From assembly GCF_017353185.1 (NCBI RefSeq), contig NZ_JAFMYV010000001.1, forward strand, positions 372,001-436,000: a DNA stretch of 64,000 nucleotides, written 5' to 3'. A program made the position numbers and the translations under genes. This document shows positions 43,019 to 51,192 of this stretch, piece after piece (positions within the stretch are counted from its first letter, which is position 1; each line of letters begins with the position of its first letter). Origin of the DNA: Fibrella rubiginis (lineage in GTDB: Bacteria > Bacteroidota > Bacteroidia > Cytophagales > Spirosomataceae). The notes beneath the pieces were generated by a model. That model saw only the letters and a list, made by a program, of their open reading frames with translations, did not search any database and was not told where the DNA came from.

Positions 43019-44449
43019 TTAAAGTTCATACGTCTGCCCTTTAGCGGGGATTTCTACGTTGGGGTAACCAGCTTCGGCGAGGGTGCCTTTGAAGGCTTCC
43101 ATGCTGCTGGTTTCGCCGTGAACCAGAAACACCCGCTTCAAGGTCTCCGGCGATTGCATTTGCACAAAACCGAGCAGATCGGCGCGGTCACCGTGGCCGC
43201 TGAACACGTCAATTTTCTCAATGTTGGCCAGCACCTGTTTCTCTTCGCCTTTGATTGTCAGCGTAGGTTGACCGTTCAGCAGCCGCCAGCCCAATGTGCC
43301 CTCGGCGCAGTAGCCAATAAGCAGGATGGTGCAATACGGATTACCGATGTTGGCCGCCACGTGATACTCTACCCGGCCACCCTGTACCATGCCCGACGAC
43401 GAGATAATGATACATGGTTCGTTGTAATCAGACACGGCTTTGCTGGCCTTGCTCGATTCCAGAAACTCGAAGTTTTCAAAGTCGAACAGGGTCTCGTTGG
43501 CGTCGTAGAAATCGCGGGCTTCTTTGCTCAGCTGCCGCACGTTTTTCAGGTACACTTTGGTGCTCTCGAAGGCCATTGGGCTGTCTGAGAACACTTTTAT
43601 GGGCGGAAAACCCCGCTCTGAATATAGCCGGTTCAGCGTGTAGAGCAGCGATTGCGTACGCCCCACCGAAAACGACGGAATAATGAGCCGTCCCGGAATA
43701 TCGACGCAGGTACGCTTGATCACGTCGGCCAGGGCGTCTTCGGGACTCACGTCGTCGTTGTGCATCCGGTTGCCGTAGGTCGATTCGCAAACCAGGTAAT
43801 CCACGTGGGGTACGGTGGCGGGATCAACCAGCAGCGGGTAATTCTTCCGGCCAATATCGCCGGAAAAGCAGATGCTTTTTTTCTGGCCATTTTCGTAAAC
43901 TTCCACTACGATATGGGCAGCACCCAACAGATGACCGGCGGGGAGAAACGTGACGTTGCAGGTATCGGTAAGGCGGAATTTGCGACCAAATTGAATGGCT
44001 ACCACACTCTCCATGCTCTCGCGCACCTGCCGGTCCAGAAACAGGTCTTTCTGCAGTTGTACCTGCTTGTCGCGCACCTTCTTTTTTTTGCTGCCGTTGA
44101 GTTCGTTAATCTTTTTCTGATTCAGCGACGCGGCGTCTTTCAGCAGAATATCGGTGAGGGCAAAAGTAGGTTCGGTACACAGAATCTGGCCTTCGTATCC
44201 CTCCCGGTACAGGTTCGGAAGGTTGCCTGAGTGATCGATGTGAGCGTGGGTCAGCAATACCACGTTCAGGCTGGATGCTTCAAAGGGAAATAAAGCAGTT
44301 GTGGGTTGGTCAATAGGGGGGGGAGTATGTCCGTTCGATCGCTCCAGGTCGGAACCGCAGTCGATGAGAATGCGGTAATCGTCATCTAATTCCAGCAGAT
44401 ACATACTGCCCGTAACCTGCTGGGCGGCTCCCCAAAACGTTAATTTCAT
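43019..44449 (-). CDS. MBL-fold beta-CASP RNA/DNA-processing hydrolase
   Basis: 476 residues of the metallo-beta-lactamase family with beta-CASP and RMMBL domains (CPSF73/YSH1-like). The metal motif LTHAHIDHSGNLP gives HxHxDH, further ligands occur in FLPAGHLLGAAH and FSGDIGR, and the beta-CASP motif IIPSFSVGRTQSLL follows. The C-terminal RMMBL part carries VFSGHGDRADLL. Such bacterial enzymes are predicted nucleases acting on RNA. It shares a divergent promoter region with dacB. Confidence 0.9.
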   Translation of the reverse strand: MKLTFWGAAQQVTGSMYLLELDDDYRILIDCGSDLERSNGHTPPPIDQPTTALFPFEASSLNVVLLTHAHIDHSGNLPNLYREGYEGQILCTEPTFALTDILLKDAASLNQKKINELNGSKKKKVRDKQVQLQKDLFLDRQVRESMESVVAIQFGRKFRLTDTCNVTFLPAGHLLGAAHIVVEVYENGQKKSICFSGDIGRKNYPLLVDPATVPHVDYLVCESTYGNRMHNDDVSPEDALADVIKRTCVDIPGRLIIPSFSVGRTQSLLYTLNRLYSERGFPPIKVFSDSPMAFESTKVYLKNVRQLSKEARDFYDANETLFDFENFEFLESSKASKAVSDYNEPCIIISSSGMVQGGRVEYHVAANIGNPYCTILLIGYCAEGTLGWRLLNGQPTLTIKGEEKQVLANIEKIDVFSGHGDRADLLGFVQMQSPETLKRVFLVHGETSSMEAFKGTLAEAGYPNVEIPAKGQTYEL

Positions 44450-44601
44450 GCGTGGTGTCTACCGTCTATATATGGTCATCGCCGACACTCGTAGGGCACC
44501 CCAAAACCCCAGCGGGGCGGCGTGCCAGATCGGCGTATTCGTTCTTTTTTGGCGCAAAAAGGGCTACTGCGTAACGCAGATACGGTATGCCAAAATTCCC
44601 T

Positions 44602-44617
44602 TAGCTTTGCAAAGCTA
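44602..44617. promoter_or_regulatory. Palindromic back-to-back -7 elements TAGCTTTG
   Basis: TAGCTTTGCAAAGCTA is a perfect 16-base palindrome, so each strand reads TAGCTTTG, the Bacteroidota -7 element. It lies in the gap between the divergent MBL gene and dacB and sits 41 bases before the dacB GTG. Confidence 0.5.
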
Positions 44618-44650
44618 CGAAAAAGGCCCATACCGCCTAACCCCCACGCC

Positions 44651-46297
44651 GTGCCAACGCTCCCTACCATAGCCCGTTTATGCCGGGCACATCTGCTCTT
44701 GTTTTCGTTGTTAATCATATGTCATTCAGCCTGTTGTGCAGTAGAAATAGGGCCTCGTTTATTACCAGGGTCTGCCGATAGGCTAACTATAATTGATTCT
44801 ACCGCGTTGCAGCGGGTGCGAGCGTGGGCCGAGGCGCTGCAGCGTGGTGCGCTGGCGCAGAACGGCATCGTTGGGCTGTCGGTTAGGCGGGCCAGTGACG
44901 GGTATTGTGTGTTCGGGCAAAACGAGCACATTAGTCTGGCTACGGCTTCTACGTTGAAATTAGTGACCACAGCTACCGCGCTGGCCACGCTGGGCAGTAC
45001 CTACTCCTACACCACCACGCTGGAATACGACGGCGTTATCCGTGACAGCACCTTGCAGGGTAACCTGTATCTGCGCGGCACCGGCGACCCGTCATTGGCC
45101 AGCGGGCGGTTTGCGGGCTACCCGGCCTGGGTCACGTTTCTGAAGTCGGTGAGTAATACGGTGCGGCAGGCGGGCATTCGGCGCATCAGCGGGGCCGTTG
45201 TTGGCGACGCCAGCTTCTACGACGACATGCCCACCCCCGATACCTGGCCTTATGGTGACCTGGGCAACTATTACGGTGCGGGTCTCTTTGGGTTAAATTT
45301 TAACGAAAACCTGTACCGCGTGGCGTTTAAAACCGGTCCGGCGGTGGGAGCATCGGCTCCTATTGCCCGCCTCGACCCGGCCATGCCCTACCTCGCGCTG
45401 ACCAACCACGTCGTCACCGACCAACCGACCACCGGCGACGAAGTGATGATTTACGGGGCACCGTTTCAGAACACCGTAACGCTGGAGGGTACCGTGCCCG
45501 CTAACAGCCCGGAATTCATTGTGAAAGGGTCTATGCCTGACCCTGCCTATTTCGTGGCCTACGCCTTGACCGAGCAGTTCCGGCGCGACAGCATCCGCGT
45601 GACGGGGGCACCCATGTCCTACCGCGTTGGCACCAGCCCTACGGGTGTGGTGGTGGCAGGCGTGGGCAACGACGTGCCGGGGACTATTGGCATGAACGAA
45701 GCATCAGTGGCGGGCAAGCCTCTCCGTCGCACCGAAATCACGCGTTACCTCTCGCCGCCGCTGAGCGATCTGGCCCGCGAGACTAACTTTCAGAGTATCA
45801 ATCTCTACGCCGAAGCCCTGATGCGGTCGGCGGCGCAAAAACTGACTCAGAATCCCCCTGCCATACCCGCCCGGAGCTGGCCCGCTTCTATTTCGGCCAT
45901 TACGGGTTTCTGGCAAAATAAAGGTGTTGACCTGTCGGGCTTTCGCCCCCGCGACGGCAGCGGCCTGTCGACGGTAGGAGCCATGACAACGGCTAACATG
46001 ACGGGCATTCTGGCAGCTATGACCCGTGAAGCGGCCTACCCGGCGTTCTATGCCAGTATTCCGGTGGTGGGTCGTACGGGTACGGTGAAGAACCTGGCCA
46101 AAAATACCAAAGCAGCAGGCAACATACGGGCTAAAAGTGGTACCATCGAGGGTGTGCGGGCCTACGCAGGCTATTTCACCACCACGGATGGGAGCCTGAT
46201 GTGCTTTTCGTTCATGGTCAACAAATACGCCGAGGGCAAATACGCCGCCCTGACCCCGCAAATCGAGAAATTGTTTGTGCTGCTGGTGGGGCTATAA
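44651..46297 (+). CDS. dacB: D-alanyl-D-alanine carboxypeptidase/endopeptidase (PBP4, S13 family)
   Basis: 548 residues when started at GTG 44651. That start leaves a signal peptide (IARLCRAHLLLFSLLIICHSACCA) and follows the TAGCTTTG element; an upstream ATG at 44522 would add 43 residues transcribed only from elsewhere. The penicillin-binding motifs are in order: STLK in ATASTLKLVTT (SxxK serine), SIN in NFQSINLYAEAL, and KSG in IRAKSGTIEGV. The inserted domain typical of PBP4 lies between the first two. It trims peptide stems or cross-links of peptidoglycan in the periplasm. Confidence 0.92.
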   Translation: MPTLPTIARLCRAHLLLFSLLIICHSACCAVEIGPRLLPGSADRLTIIDSTALQRVRAWAEALQRGALAQNGIVGLSVRRASDGYCVFGQNEHISLATASTLKLVTTATALATLGSTYSYTTTLEYDGVIRDSTLQGNLYLRGTGDPSLASGRFAGYPAWVTFLKSVSNTVRQAGIRRISGAVVGDASFYDDMPTPDTWPYGDLGNYYGAGLFGLNFNENLYRVAFKTGPAVGASAPIARLDPAMPYLALTNHVVTDQPTTGDEVMIYGAPFQNTVTLEGTVPANSPEFIVKGSMPDPAYFVAYALTEQFRRDSIRVTGAPMSYRVGTSPTGVVVAGVGNDVPGTIGMNEASVAGKPLRRTEITRYLSPPLSDLARETNFQSINLYAEALMRSAAQKLTQNPPAIPARSWPASISAITGFWQNKGVDLSGFRPRDGSGLSTVGAMTTANMTGILAAMTREAAYPAFYASIPVVGRTGTVKNLAKNTKAAGNIRAKSGTIEGVRAYAGYFTTTDGSLMCFSFMVNKYAEGKYAALTPQIEKLFVLLVGL

Positions 46298-46409
46298 GTG
46301 AACGAGTGAATGGTGAAAGAGCGAAAATCGCTGACTGGCTTGGCATTCCAGTGCGGCAGAAGTATACTGGCGTCAGCAACTTTCGCTCTTTCACCATTCA
46401 CTCATTCAC
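46298..46409. terminator. Junction hairpin (GTGAATGGTGAAAGAGC words)
   Basis: Left arm from 46298 and right arm ending at 46409 pair over about 38 bases with a few mismatches; a large loop holds TTGGCATTCCAGTGCGGCAG. It lies between the convergent dacB and histidine kinase genes and starts right after the dacB stop. The apical GCGTCAGCAAC is the shared module. Confidence 0.78.
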
Positions 46410-46411
46410 AA

Positions 46412-47848
46412 TTAAATTTGCCTCTCTGGCAACACCACTACAAACGTGGAGCCAACGCCCTCCTGGCTGTGGGCGGTGAGATACCCCTGGTGATAAGCAA
46501 CTACCCGTTTGCAAATAGCTAGTCCGATGCCGGTGCCTTCATACTGCTGCTTGGTGTGCAGCCGCTGGAAGATATTGAAGATGCGGTCAATATACTTTTC
46601 GTTGAAACCGATGCCATTATCGGTCACGAAAATCTGGTAGTACAGTTGGTCGGGCTGAAGCGTAGGGTAAGCGGCGCCTGGCACTGAATCGGCAGTGATC
46701 TGAATATGAGGTACCACGTCGGGGCGGTGGTATTTCATCGCGTTGTTGATCAGGTTGGAAAATAACTGCTCTAGTTGTGGCGGCACCATTTCCAGCGACG
46801 GCAGCGGCCCTACCTCAATCATGGCGTTGGTTTCTTTCAGCGGCAGGTCAAGCTCGGCAATAACCCGGTTTATTACGTCGCTGAGGGGTAAAAACTGGAA
46901 AGACTCCGGCTGATTTGCCAAACGCGAGAAGTTGAGCAGGTCCTGAATGAGTGTCGACATGCGCTCGGCTGCTGAAAGCATTTTCCCCAGAAACGACCGG
47001 CCGTCATTGTCAAAGACGGTGCCATACCGTTCGTTAAGCAGTGTGCCAAACGAGCTGATTTTACGGAGCGGCTCCTGCAAATCGTGGCTGGCCACAAAAG
47101 CAAACCGTTCCAACTCCTGATTCGAAATCTCCAGCTGATTAAGTTTCGTTGTCAGATCGGCTTCGTAGGTACGTAATTGTTGTTCATTTTCAGCCCGCCG
47201 CCGCAATTCTGTTGTCAGCATGTTATACAGAATAATCAGGGTGATGAAGGTAGTCAGCGCCAGAAAAAACGTGACAACCAGCCCGTTGCGATACGACCTG
47301 CTTGCCCTGGCATTGCGTTGAGCCAGCAGCACATATTCGTGCCTGATCATGACACCACTCAGCTGCCGAACATGGTCCATCCGTACTTTTCCTTCCAGCA
47401 GGTATGCGCGCCGTACGGAGTCGGTATCCTGCCTGCCAACTCGGATCTGCCGGTCGGTGGTAGCCAGCTTAGCGAGCACAAACTGCCGTAGCTGACGGCT
47501 TGCCCGCCGCTGAACCGGGTTGTCGGCAAGGAGGCTGTCCAGGCTGTTGAGGTTTGGCACTAATTGAGGCCTGGCGTTCTGATAAGGTTCCAGAAACGAT
47601 GTCAGTCCTGTAGCGGCATAGCCTCGTGCGCCTGTTTCAACATCTTTCAGCAGCGATACTACGTTGCCAATGGCGTTGATAACGGTAAACGTATGATTGA
47701 TTCGCTGGTTGTCCCGTTTCGACTCATCGTAGCTGTACAGCGCCATCCCGAATCCTACACTAACCAGTAACATGGCTATTGTGAAACCAACGACAATGCG
47801 TCGGCTGGTTGGTTCAGCAGGAAGTAAGTCAGCAAACAGACTCATCAC
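46412..47848 (-). CDS. CHASE3-domain sensor histidine kinase
   Basis: 478 residues. Transmembrane helix 1 is at about residues 19-40. A CHASE3 periplasmic sensor follows (about 45-185, containing LLKDVETGARGYAATG). Helix 2 is at about 190-212. A coiled linker leads to HisKA with FVASHDLQEPLRKISSFG (phosphorylated His). The ATPase domain has LFSNLINNAMKYH, DNGIGF and GTGIGLAICKR. The H-box is of the phytochrome-like subgroup. No response regulator or REC domain is adjacent, so it is an orphan kinase and its signal is unknown. Confidence 0.93.
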   Translation of the reverse strand: MMSLFADLLPAEPTSRRIVVGFTIAMLLVSVGFGMALYSYDESKRDNQRINHTFTVINAIGNVVSLLKDVETGARGYAATGLTSFLEPYQNARPQLVPNLNSLDSLLADNPVQRRASRQLRQFVLAKLATTDRQIRVGRQDTDSVRRAYLLEGKVRMDHVRQLSGVMIRHEYVLLAQRNARASRSYRNGLVVTFFLALTTFITLIILYNMLTTELRRRAENEQQLRTYEADLTTKLNQLEISNQELERFAFVASHDLQEPLRKISSFGTLLNERYGTVFDNDGRSFLGKMLSAAERMSTLIQDLLNFSRLANQPESFQFLPLSDVINRVIAELDLPLKETNAMIEVGPLPSLEMVPPQLEQLFSNLINNAMKYHRPDVVPHIQITADSVPGAAYPTLQPDQLYYQIFVTDNGIGFNEKYIDRIFNIFQRLHTKQQYEGTGIGLAICKRVVAYHQGYLTAHSQEGVGSTFVVVLPERQI

Positions 47849-48037
47849 GACAGGCAGACGTCATAGCCCGCAACAGAAACGCACGTCAGCAAAGGAGCAG
47901 CCGAGATACGTCAATTGCCGGAAGCACAGACAGCATAAAGGTGGACAGTAATTGTCAGGCAAAGCCCTGGCAATAAAGGTAGAACTGCCACCAGGTACCC
48001 ATCCACAATATTAGGCAATGGCCCGTATGGTCCAGAA

Positions 48038-48577
48038 TCAGCCCACTGTTTCCACAACCAGGTTGTGGTTGGTGTAGATGCAGATATCGGCGGCAATGTG
48101 CAGGCTTTCGCTTACCATTTCCTGCGCTGTCAGTTGCGGCGCGTGCTTCTTAAGCGCAATCGCTGCCGACTGCGCGTAGGTGCCCCCGGAGCCAATGGCG
48201 GCCACGTCCATGTCGGGTTCCAGTACGTCGCCGGTACCGGAGATCACGAGCAGGTCATCTTTTGAGGCCACGATCATCATGGCTTCCAGCTTGCGCAAAA
48301 AGCGGTCGGTGCGCCAGTCTTTAGCCAGTTCAATGGCGGCGCGGCGCAGGTTATTATTGTAATTGGCCAACTTTTCTTCAAACCGTTCGATGAGCGTAAA
48401 CGCATCGGCGGTTGACCCGGCAAAACCGGCCAGAATCTGCCCGCCCGCCAGCCGACGAATCTTCTTAACGTTGCTCTTAGCAACGGTGTTACCCATGGTG
48501 GCCTGCCCGTCGGCCCCCAAAGAAACCTGCCCGTTGTGCCGGATGCCTACTACGGTGGTAGCGTGTACTGGTGTCAT
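48038..48577 (-). CDS. hslV: ATP-dependent protease proteolytic subunit HslV
   Basis: 179 residues. The catalytic N-terminal threonine follows a six-residue propeptide (MTPVHA, then [10 protein letters not shown]). Further hallmarks are [14 protein letters not shown], the lysine in [21 protein letters not shown] and [15 protein letters not shown]. HslV forms a double hexameric ring driven by the HslU ATPase. hslU is not adjacent in this window. It lies upstream of a 189-base stretch with nothing recognisable. Confidence 0.95.
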   Translation of the reverse strand: MTPVHATTVVGIRHNGQVSLGADGQATMGNTVAKSNVKKIRRLAGGQILAGFAGSTADAFTLIERFEEKLANYNNNLRRAAIELAKDWRTDRFLRKLEAMMIVASKDDLLVISGTGDVLEPDMDVAAIGSGGTYAQSAAIALKKHAPQLTAQEMVSESLHIAADICIYTNHNLVVETVG

Positions 48578-48829
48578 TAGTTACGACTGCTGTTTTTAAG
48601 CTGACAGTTTTGAGCCGGGCTTGGTTCCGGGGTGTGGACGTTGCGCAGTCTTTTGCCGCTCCCCTGCCCGGTATACATGGTCAGGCTAGGCTGCTACGAC
48701 CAGGCATACGGTCCCAAGGCACCAACGCTCAGCGATGCAGTTCGTAGGTAAAGACGGCATCTGTAACGGCGGCCGTGCCGGGTCGGGTCGATACACAACT
48801 AAAAACGGGGTGTTCATCTATGGTCCTGT
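48578..48829. other. Intergenic stretch, possible gene remnant on the minus strand
   Basis: 252 bases between the ECF sigma factor gene and hslV, without a junction hairpin. On the minus strand one frame reads coherently to a TGA at 48729-48731, ending TDAVFTYELHR. An overlapping frame from an ATG near 48817 begins MNTPFLVVYRPDPA, which resembles the opening of YCII/DGPF-type proteins. Neither is long enough to call. This could be the decayed 3' end of a gene once downstream of the sigma factor. Confidence 0.25.
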
Positions 48830-50098
48830 TTAGCGCAGTTCATCCAGTTTCTGCTGAATGGTCTGCCGGTCTGTCTGCGTTTTTGCCAGGGCATAGGCTC
48901 GCTGAAAACAAGCTGCCGCCTGCGCCGTATCTGTTTCGCGGTACAGTTCGCCCAGCAGCGTGAAATACAGGTGGTTACTGTCCATCCGAAGCTGTTTGGC
49001 CGCAGCCAGCGCCGCCGCCTGACCGGCCACTTTGTAGAGCGCGTAGACCCGGTTGAGTGCCGCGCTGGGTGACTTGTTGAGCAGCAAAAGCTGGTTATAC
49101 AGATCCAGAATGGCGGTCCATTTTTCGGGCGTATCGTCTTTTACGCAATGCCACGAAGCAATGCGGGCCTCGAGGTGATAGGTACTCAGGTCGTTACCCT
49201 GCATGGCTCGCTCCAGATAAACAAACCCCTGCCGAATCAGCGCCCTGTCCCACAGGGCATCATTTTGCTGTTCATATAGCAGGAGCACACCCTCGAAACC
49301 GCCGTGCGGGGCACCTCCATGCGGGGCACCTCCATGCCGGGCCTCAAATCGGGAGGCATGGAAGCACATCAGGGCCAGGAGTGCGTTGGTTTTGGGACTA
49401 TCTGTTTGCTCATAGTCGGTAAGCATAACGCCCAGCCGCATGGCCTCCAGACACACGTCTTTCTGCAACGAGCGATTCTGGGTACTGGAATAATAGCCCT
49501 CATTAAACAACAGGTAGATCACCCGTAGCACCGTGTCCAGTCGGCTAACCAGTTCATGATCAGTAGGTAAATTCATCGTTATACCCGCCGCCCGTAGTTT
49601 CTCTTTCGCCCGAAACAGCCGTTTGTTGATCGTTTCTCTGTTGGTCAGAAACGCCTCCGCTATTTCATCAATACCGAAACCACAGAGGATACGCAGGGCC
49701 AGCCCAATCTGGGCTTCGTCGGCAATAAGGGGTGTGCAGATAGCAAACAGCATCTGCAGTTGGCTGTCCCGGATGGTTTTGGTTGAAAAGCTCAGGTCGT
49801 CCCACTCGTCGTCCTGAGTACGTTGGGCCACAAGTTCGGGAATAACCTTGTCGTTGAGCAGTTTGCGCCGTCTGAACTGGTAGATAGCCTTTTGTTTAGC
49901 CACGGTATAGAGCCAGGCTGTGGGGTTGGCGGGCAGTCCCCGTACGCCCCAGGTTTCGGCGGCCAGCAGAAACGTTTCGCCCACGATGTCTTCGGCGAGT
50001 TCGATGTGCTGAAGGCCAAACCGTCTGCTGATAACGGCCACCAGCCGGGTAAATTCCTGCTGAAATACCTGCCTGAGCGATTCCTGCGCGTCTTCCAT
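48830..50098 (-). CDS. ECF RNA polymerase sigma factor with C-terminal TPR-like extension (ECF42-type)
   Basis: 422 residues. Sigma region 2 is at about residues 10-75 (HIELAEDIVGETFLLA, PTAWLYTVAKQKAI). Region 4 is at about 120-185 (FGIDEIAEAFLTNRETINKR). A long helical extension of about 220 residues carries the motif VLRVIYLLFNEGYYSS and TPR-like repeats. This architecture and an adjacent DGPF/YCII gene define the ECF42-type group, where the extension replaces a classical anti-sigma factor. A tandem repeat adds GGAPH units in the linker. It is the last gene of the DoxX-DGPF-sigma operon. Confidence 0.92.
   Translation of the reverse strand: MEDAQESLRQVFQQEFTRLVAVISRRFGLQHIELAEDIVGETFLLAAETWGVRGLPANPTAWLYTVAKQKAIYQFRRRKLLNDKVIPELVAQRTQDDEWDDLSFSTKTIRDSQLQMLFAICTPLIADEAQIGLALRILCGFGIDEIAEAFLTNRETINKRLFRAKEKLRAAGITMNLPTDHELVSRLDTVLRVIYLLFNEGYYSSTQNRSLQKDVCLEAMRLGVMLTDYEQTDSPKTNALLALMCFHASRFEARHGGAPHGGAPHGGFEGVLLLYEQQNDALWDRALIRQGFVYLERAMQGNDLSTYHLEARIASWHCVKDDTPEKWTAILDLYNQLLLLNKSPSAALNRVYALYKVAGQAAALAAAKQLRMDSNHLYFTLLGELYRETDTAQAAACFQRAYALAKTQTDRQTIQQKLDELR
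49306..49335. repeat. Two perfect 15-bp tandem units inside the sigma factor gene
   Basis: GCGGGGCACCTCCAT occurs twice in a row, with a partial third unit after it. It is in frame and adds GGAPH repeats to the linker between the sigma and TPR-like parts. Slippage here would change length without a frameshift. Confidence 0.85.
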
Positions 50099-50177
50099 CC
50101 GTGTCGATTGTTGCCTGTTTTGCCTAACCCGTTATCCCTACGGGATGACGAGTTAACCTTGACTTGATCTTCACAAA

Positions 50178-50516
50178 TTACACCAGCAGGGGCCGAACCT
50201 CAACGCTGCCCCCTGCCGCTATGGCGGGACAGCCGTGGGCCAGCGCGGTGGCTTCGTCCAGGCTGTTGGCCCTGACAAGCACAAAGCTGCCCAACCGTTC
50301 TTTTATTTCCACAAACGGGCCGTCGGTAATGAGGCCATTGGCCCGCACTACTTTGCCTTCTGTAGCCAGCCGGGTGCCCCGGCTAACCAATTTACCTTCT
50401 GCCTCTATACCGCCTACCCACGCCTGCCAGCGACTGGCGATGGCGGCAAATTCAGCGGGCGACATCTGACCCGTTTCGAAGCTGGGCTGGCGAAACAACA
50501 ACATGAATTCGCTCAT
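50178..50516 (-). CDS. DGPF/YCII-related protein
   Basis: 112 residues of the YCII-related family with the DGPF motif in LITDGPFVEIKERLGSFVLV. The dimeric alpha-beta barrel starts with EFMLLFRQPSFE. These proteins are the conserved genomic partners of ECF42-type sigma factors; their chemistry is unknown. The ATG at 50516 is preferred to a TTG two codons upstream. It lies six bases after the DoxX-like gene and 79 bases before the sigma gene. Confidence 0.9.
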   Translation of the reverse strand: MSEFMLLFRQPSFETGQMSPAEFAAIASRWQAWVGGIEAEGKLVSRGTRLATEGKVVRANGLITDGPFVEIKERLGSFVLVRANSLDEATALAHGCPAIAAGGSVEVRPLLV

Positions 50517-50522
50517 GGTCAA

Positions 50523-50969
50523 TTAGATAGATTGGGGTTCTGTGGCCTGGAAAGACGCGCTGGGGGTATCGGTCGTGCTGGCTAATCTACGGTTGGCGGG
50601 CCGCAAATACCACGATATTACGGTCAGGATGGCAAAGGTGAGTGGAGCTACCCACTGAAAAAAGGCATCGCCGGACGCAATATGCGACATGACGGCCCCG
50701 GTCAGCAGGAAAAAGAAACCGGCATAGGCCCACTCCTTCACCAGGCCGTAGCCAGGTATGATAAGGACCACTGCACCGGCTAGCTTCCAGATGCCCAGCA
50801 GCCTCATTGTGTAGAGCGGGTACCCCAGGCGGATCATACCATCGACGTTAACTCTAACATGGCTAATCTGAGCAATACCGCCCGCTACCATTCCGAAAAG
50901 CAGCAGGCCGGTTACGACCCAGTAGCCAATGTGTTTGCTTTTTTTCGCTGTACGTTGATTCGTTGTCAT
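50523..50969 (-). CDS. DoxX-like membrane protein
   Basis: 148 residues with four predicted transmembrane helices (about 15-33, 52-72, 77-96 and 103-122). The DoxX family segment is YTMRLLGIWKLAGAVVLIIPGYGLVKEWAYAGFFF. Many DoxX-like genes accompany ECF42-type sigma factors and DGPF proteins. It is probably the first gene of this operon. An 11-base palindrome TGACTGAGTCA lies at 51000-51010, just upstream of the start. Confidence 0.85.
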   Translation of the reverse strand: MTTNQRTAKKSKHIGYWVVTGLLLFGMVAGGIAQISHVRVNVDGMIRLGYPLYTMRLLGIWKLAGAVVLIIPGYGLVKEWAYAGFFFLLTGAVMSHIASGDAFFQWVAPLTFAILTVISWYLRPANRRLASTTDTPSASFQATEPQSI

Positions 50970-51118
50970 AATCAGTCCGTGTTGGTTTCACCCTACCAAT
51001 GACTGAGTCAGCCCAAATTGGACAACCTGGGTGCGATTTTTTTGCATCTGGTGAGGTCGTACAGCAACAGACAACCCCGTAACGGTGATCGTTATGCATA
51101 GCCAGCGCGCTAACAATC

Positions 51119-51160
51119 AGGGGCTTTGCCCGGCACAAACCTGTGCTGAGCAAAGCCCCT
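51119..51160. terminator. Intrinsic terminator hairpin
   Basis: AGGGGCTTTGC and GCAAAGCCCCT arms (51119-51129, 51150-51160), with an inner GGCACA/TGTGCT pairing. On the minus strand it terminates the pdhC transcript upstream of the DoxX operon. Confidence 0.8.
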
Positions 51161-51192
51161 AAAACGTTGACGTTTATGTCTTGCACTCGCCT

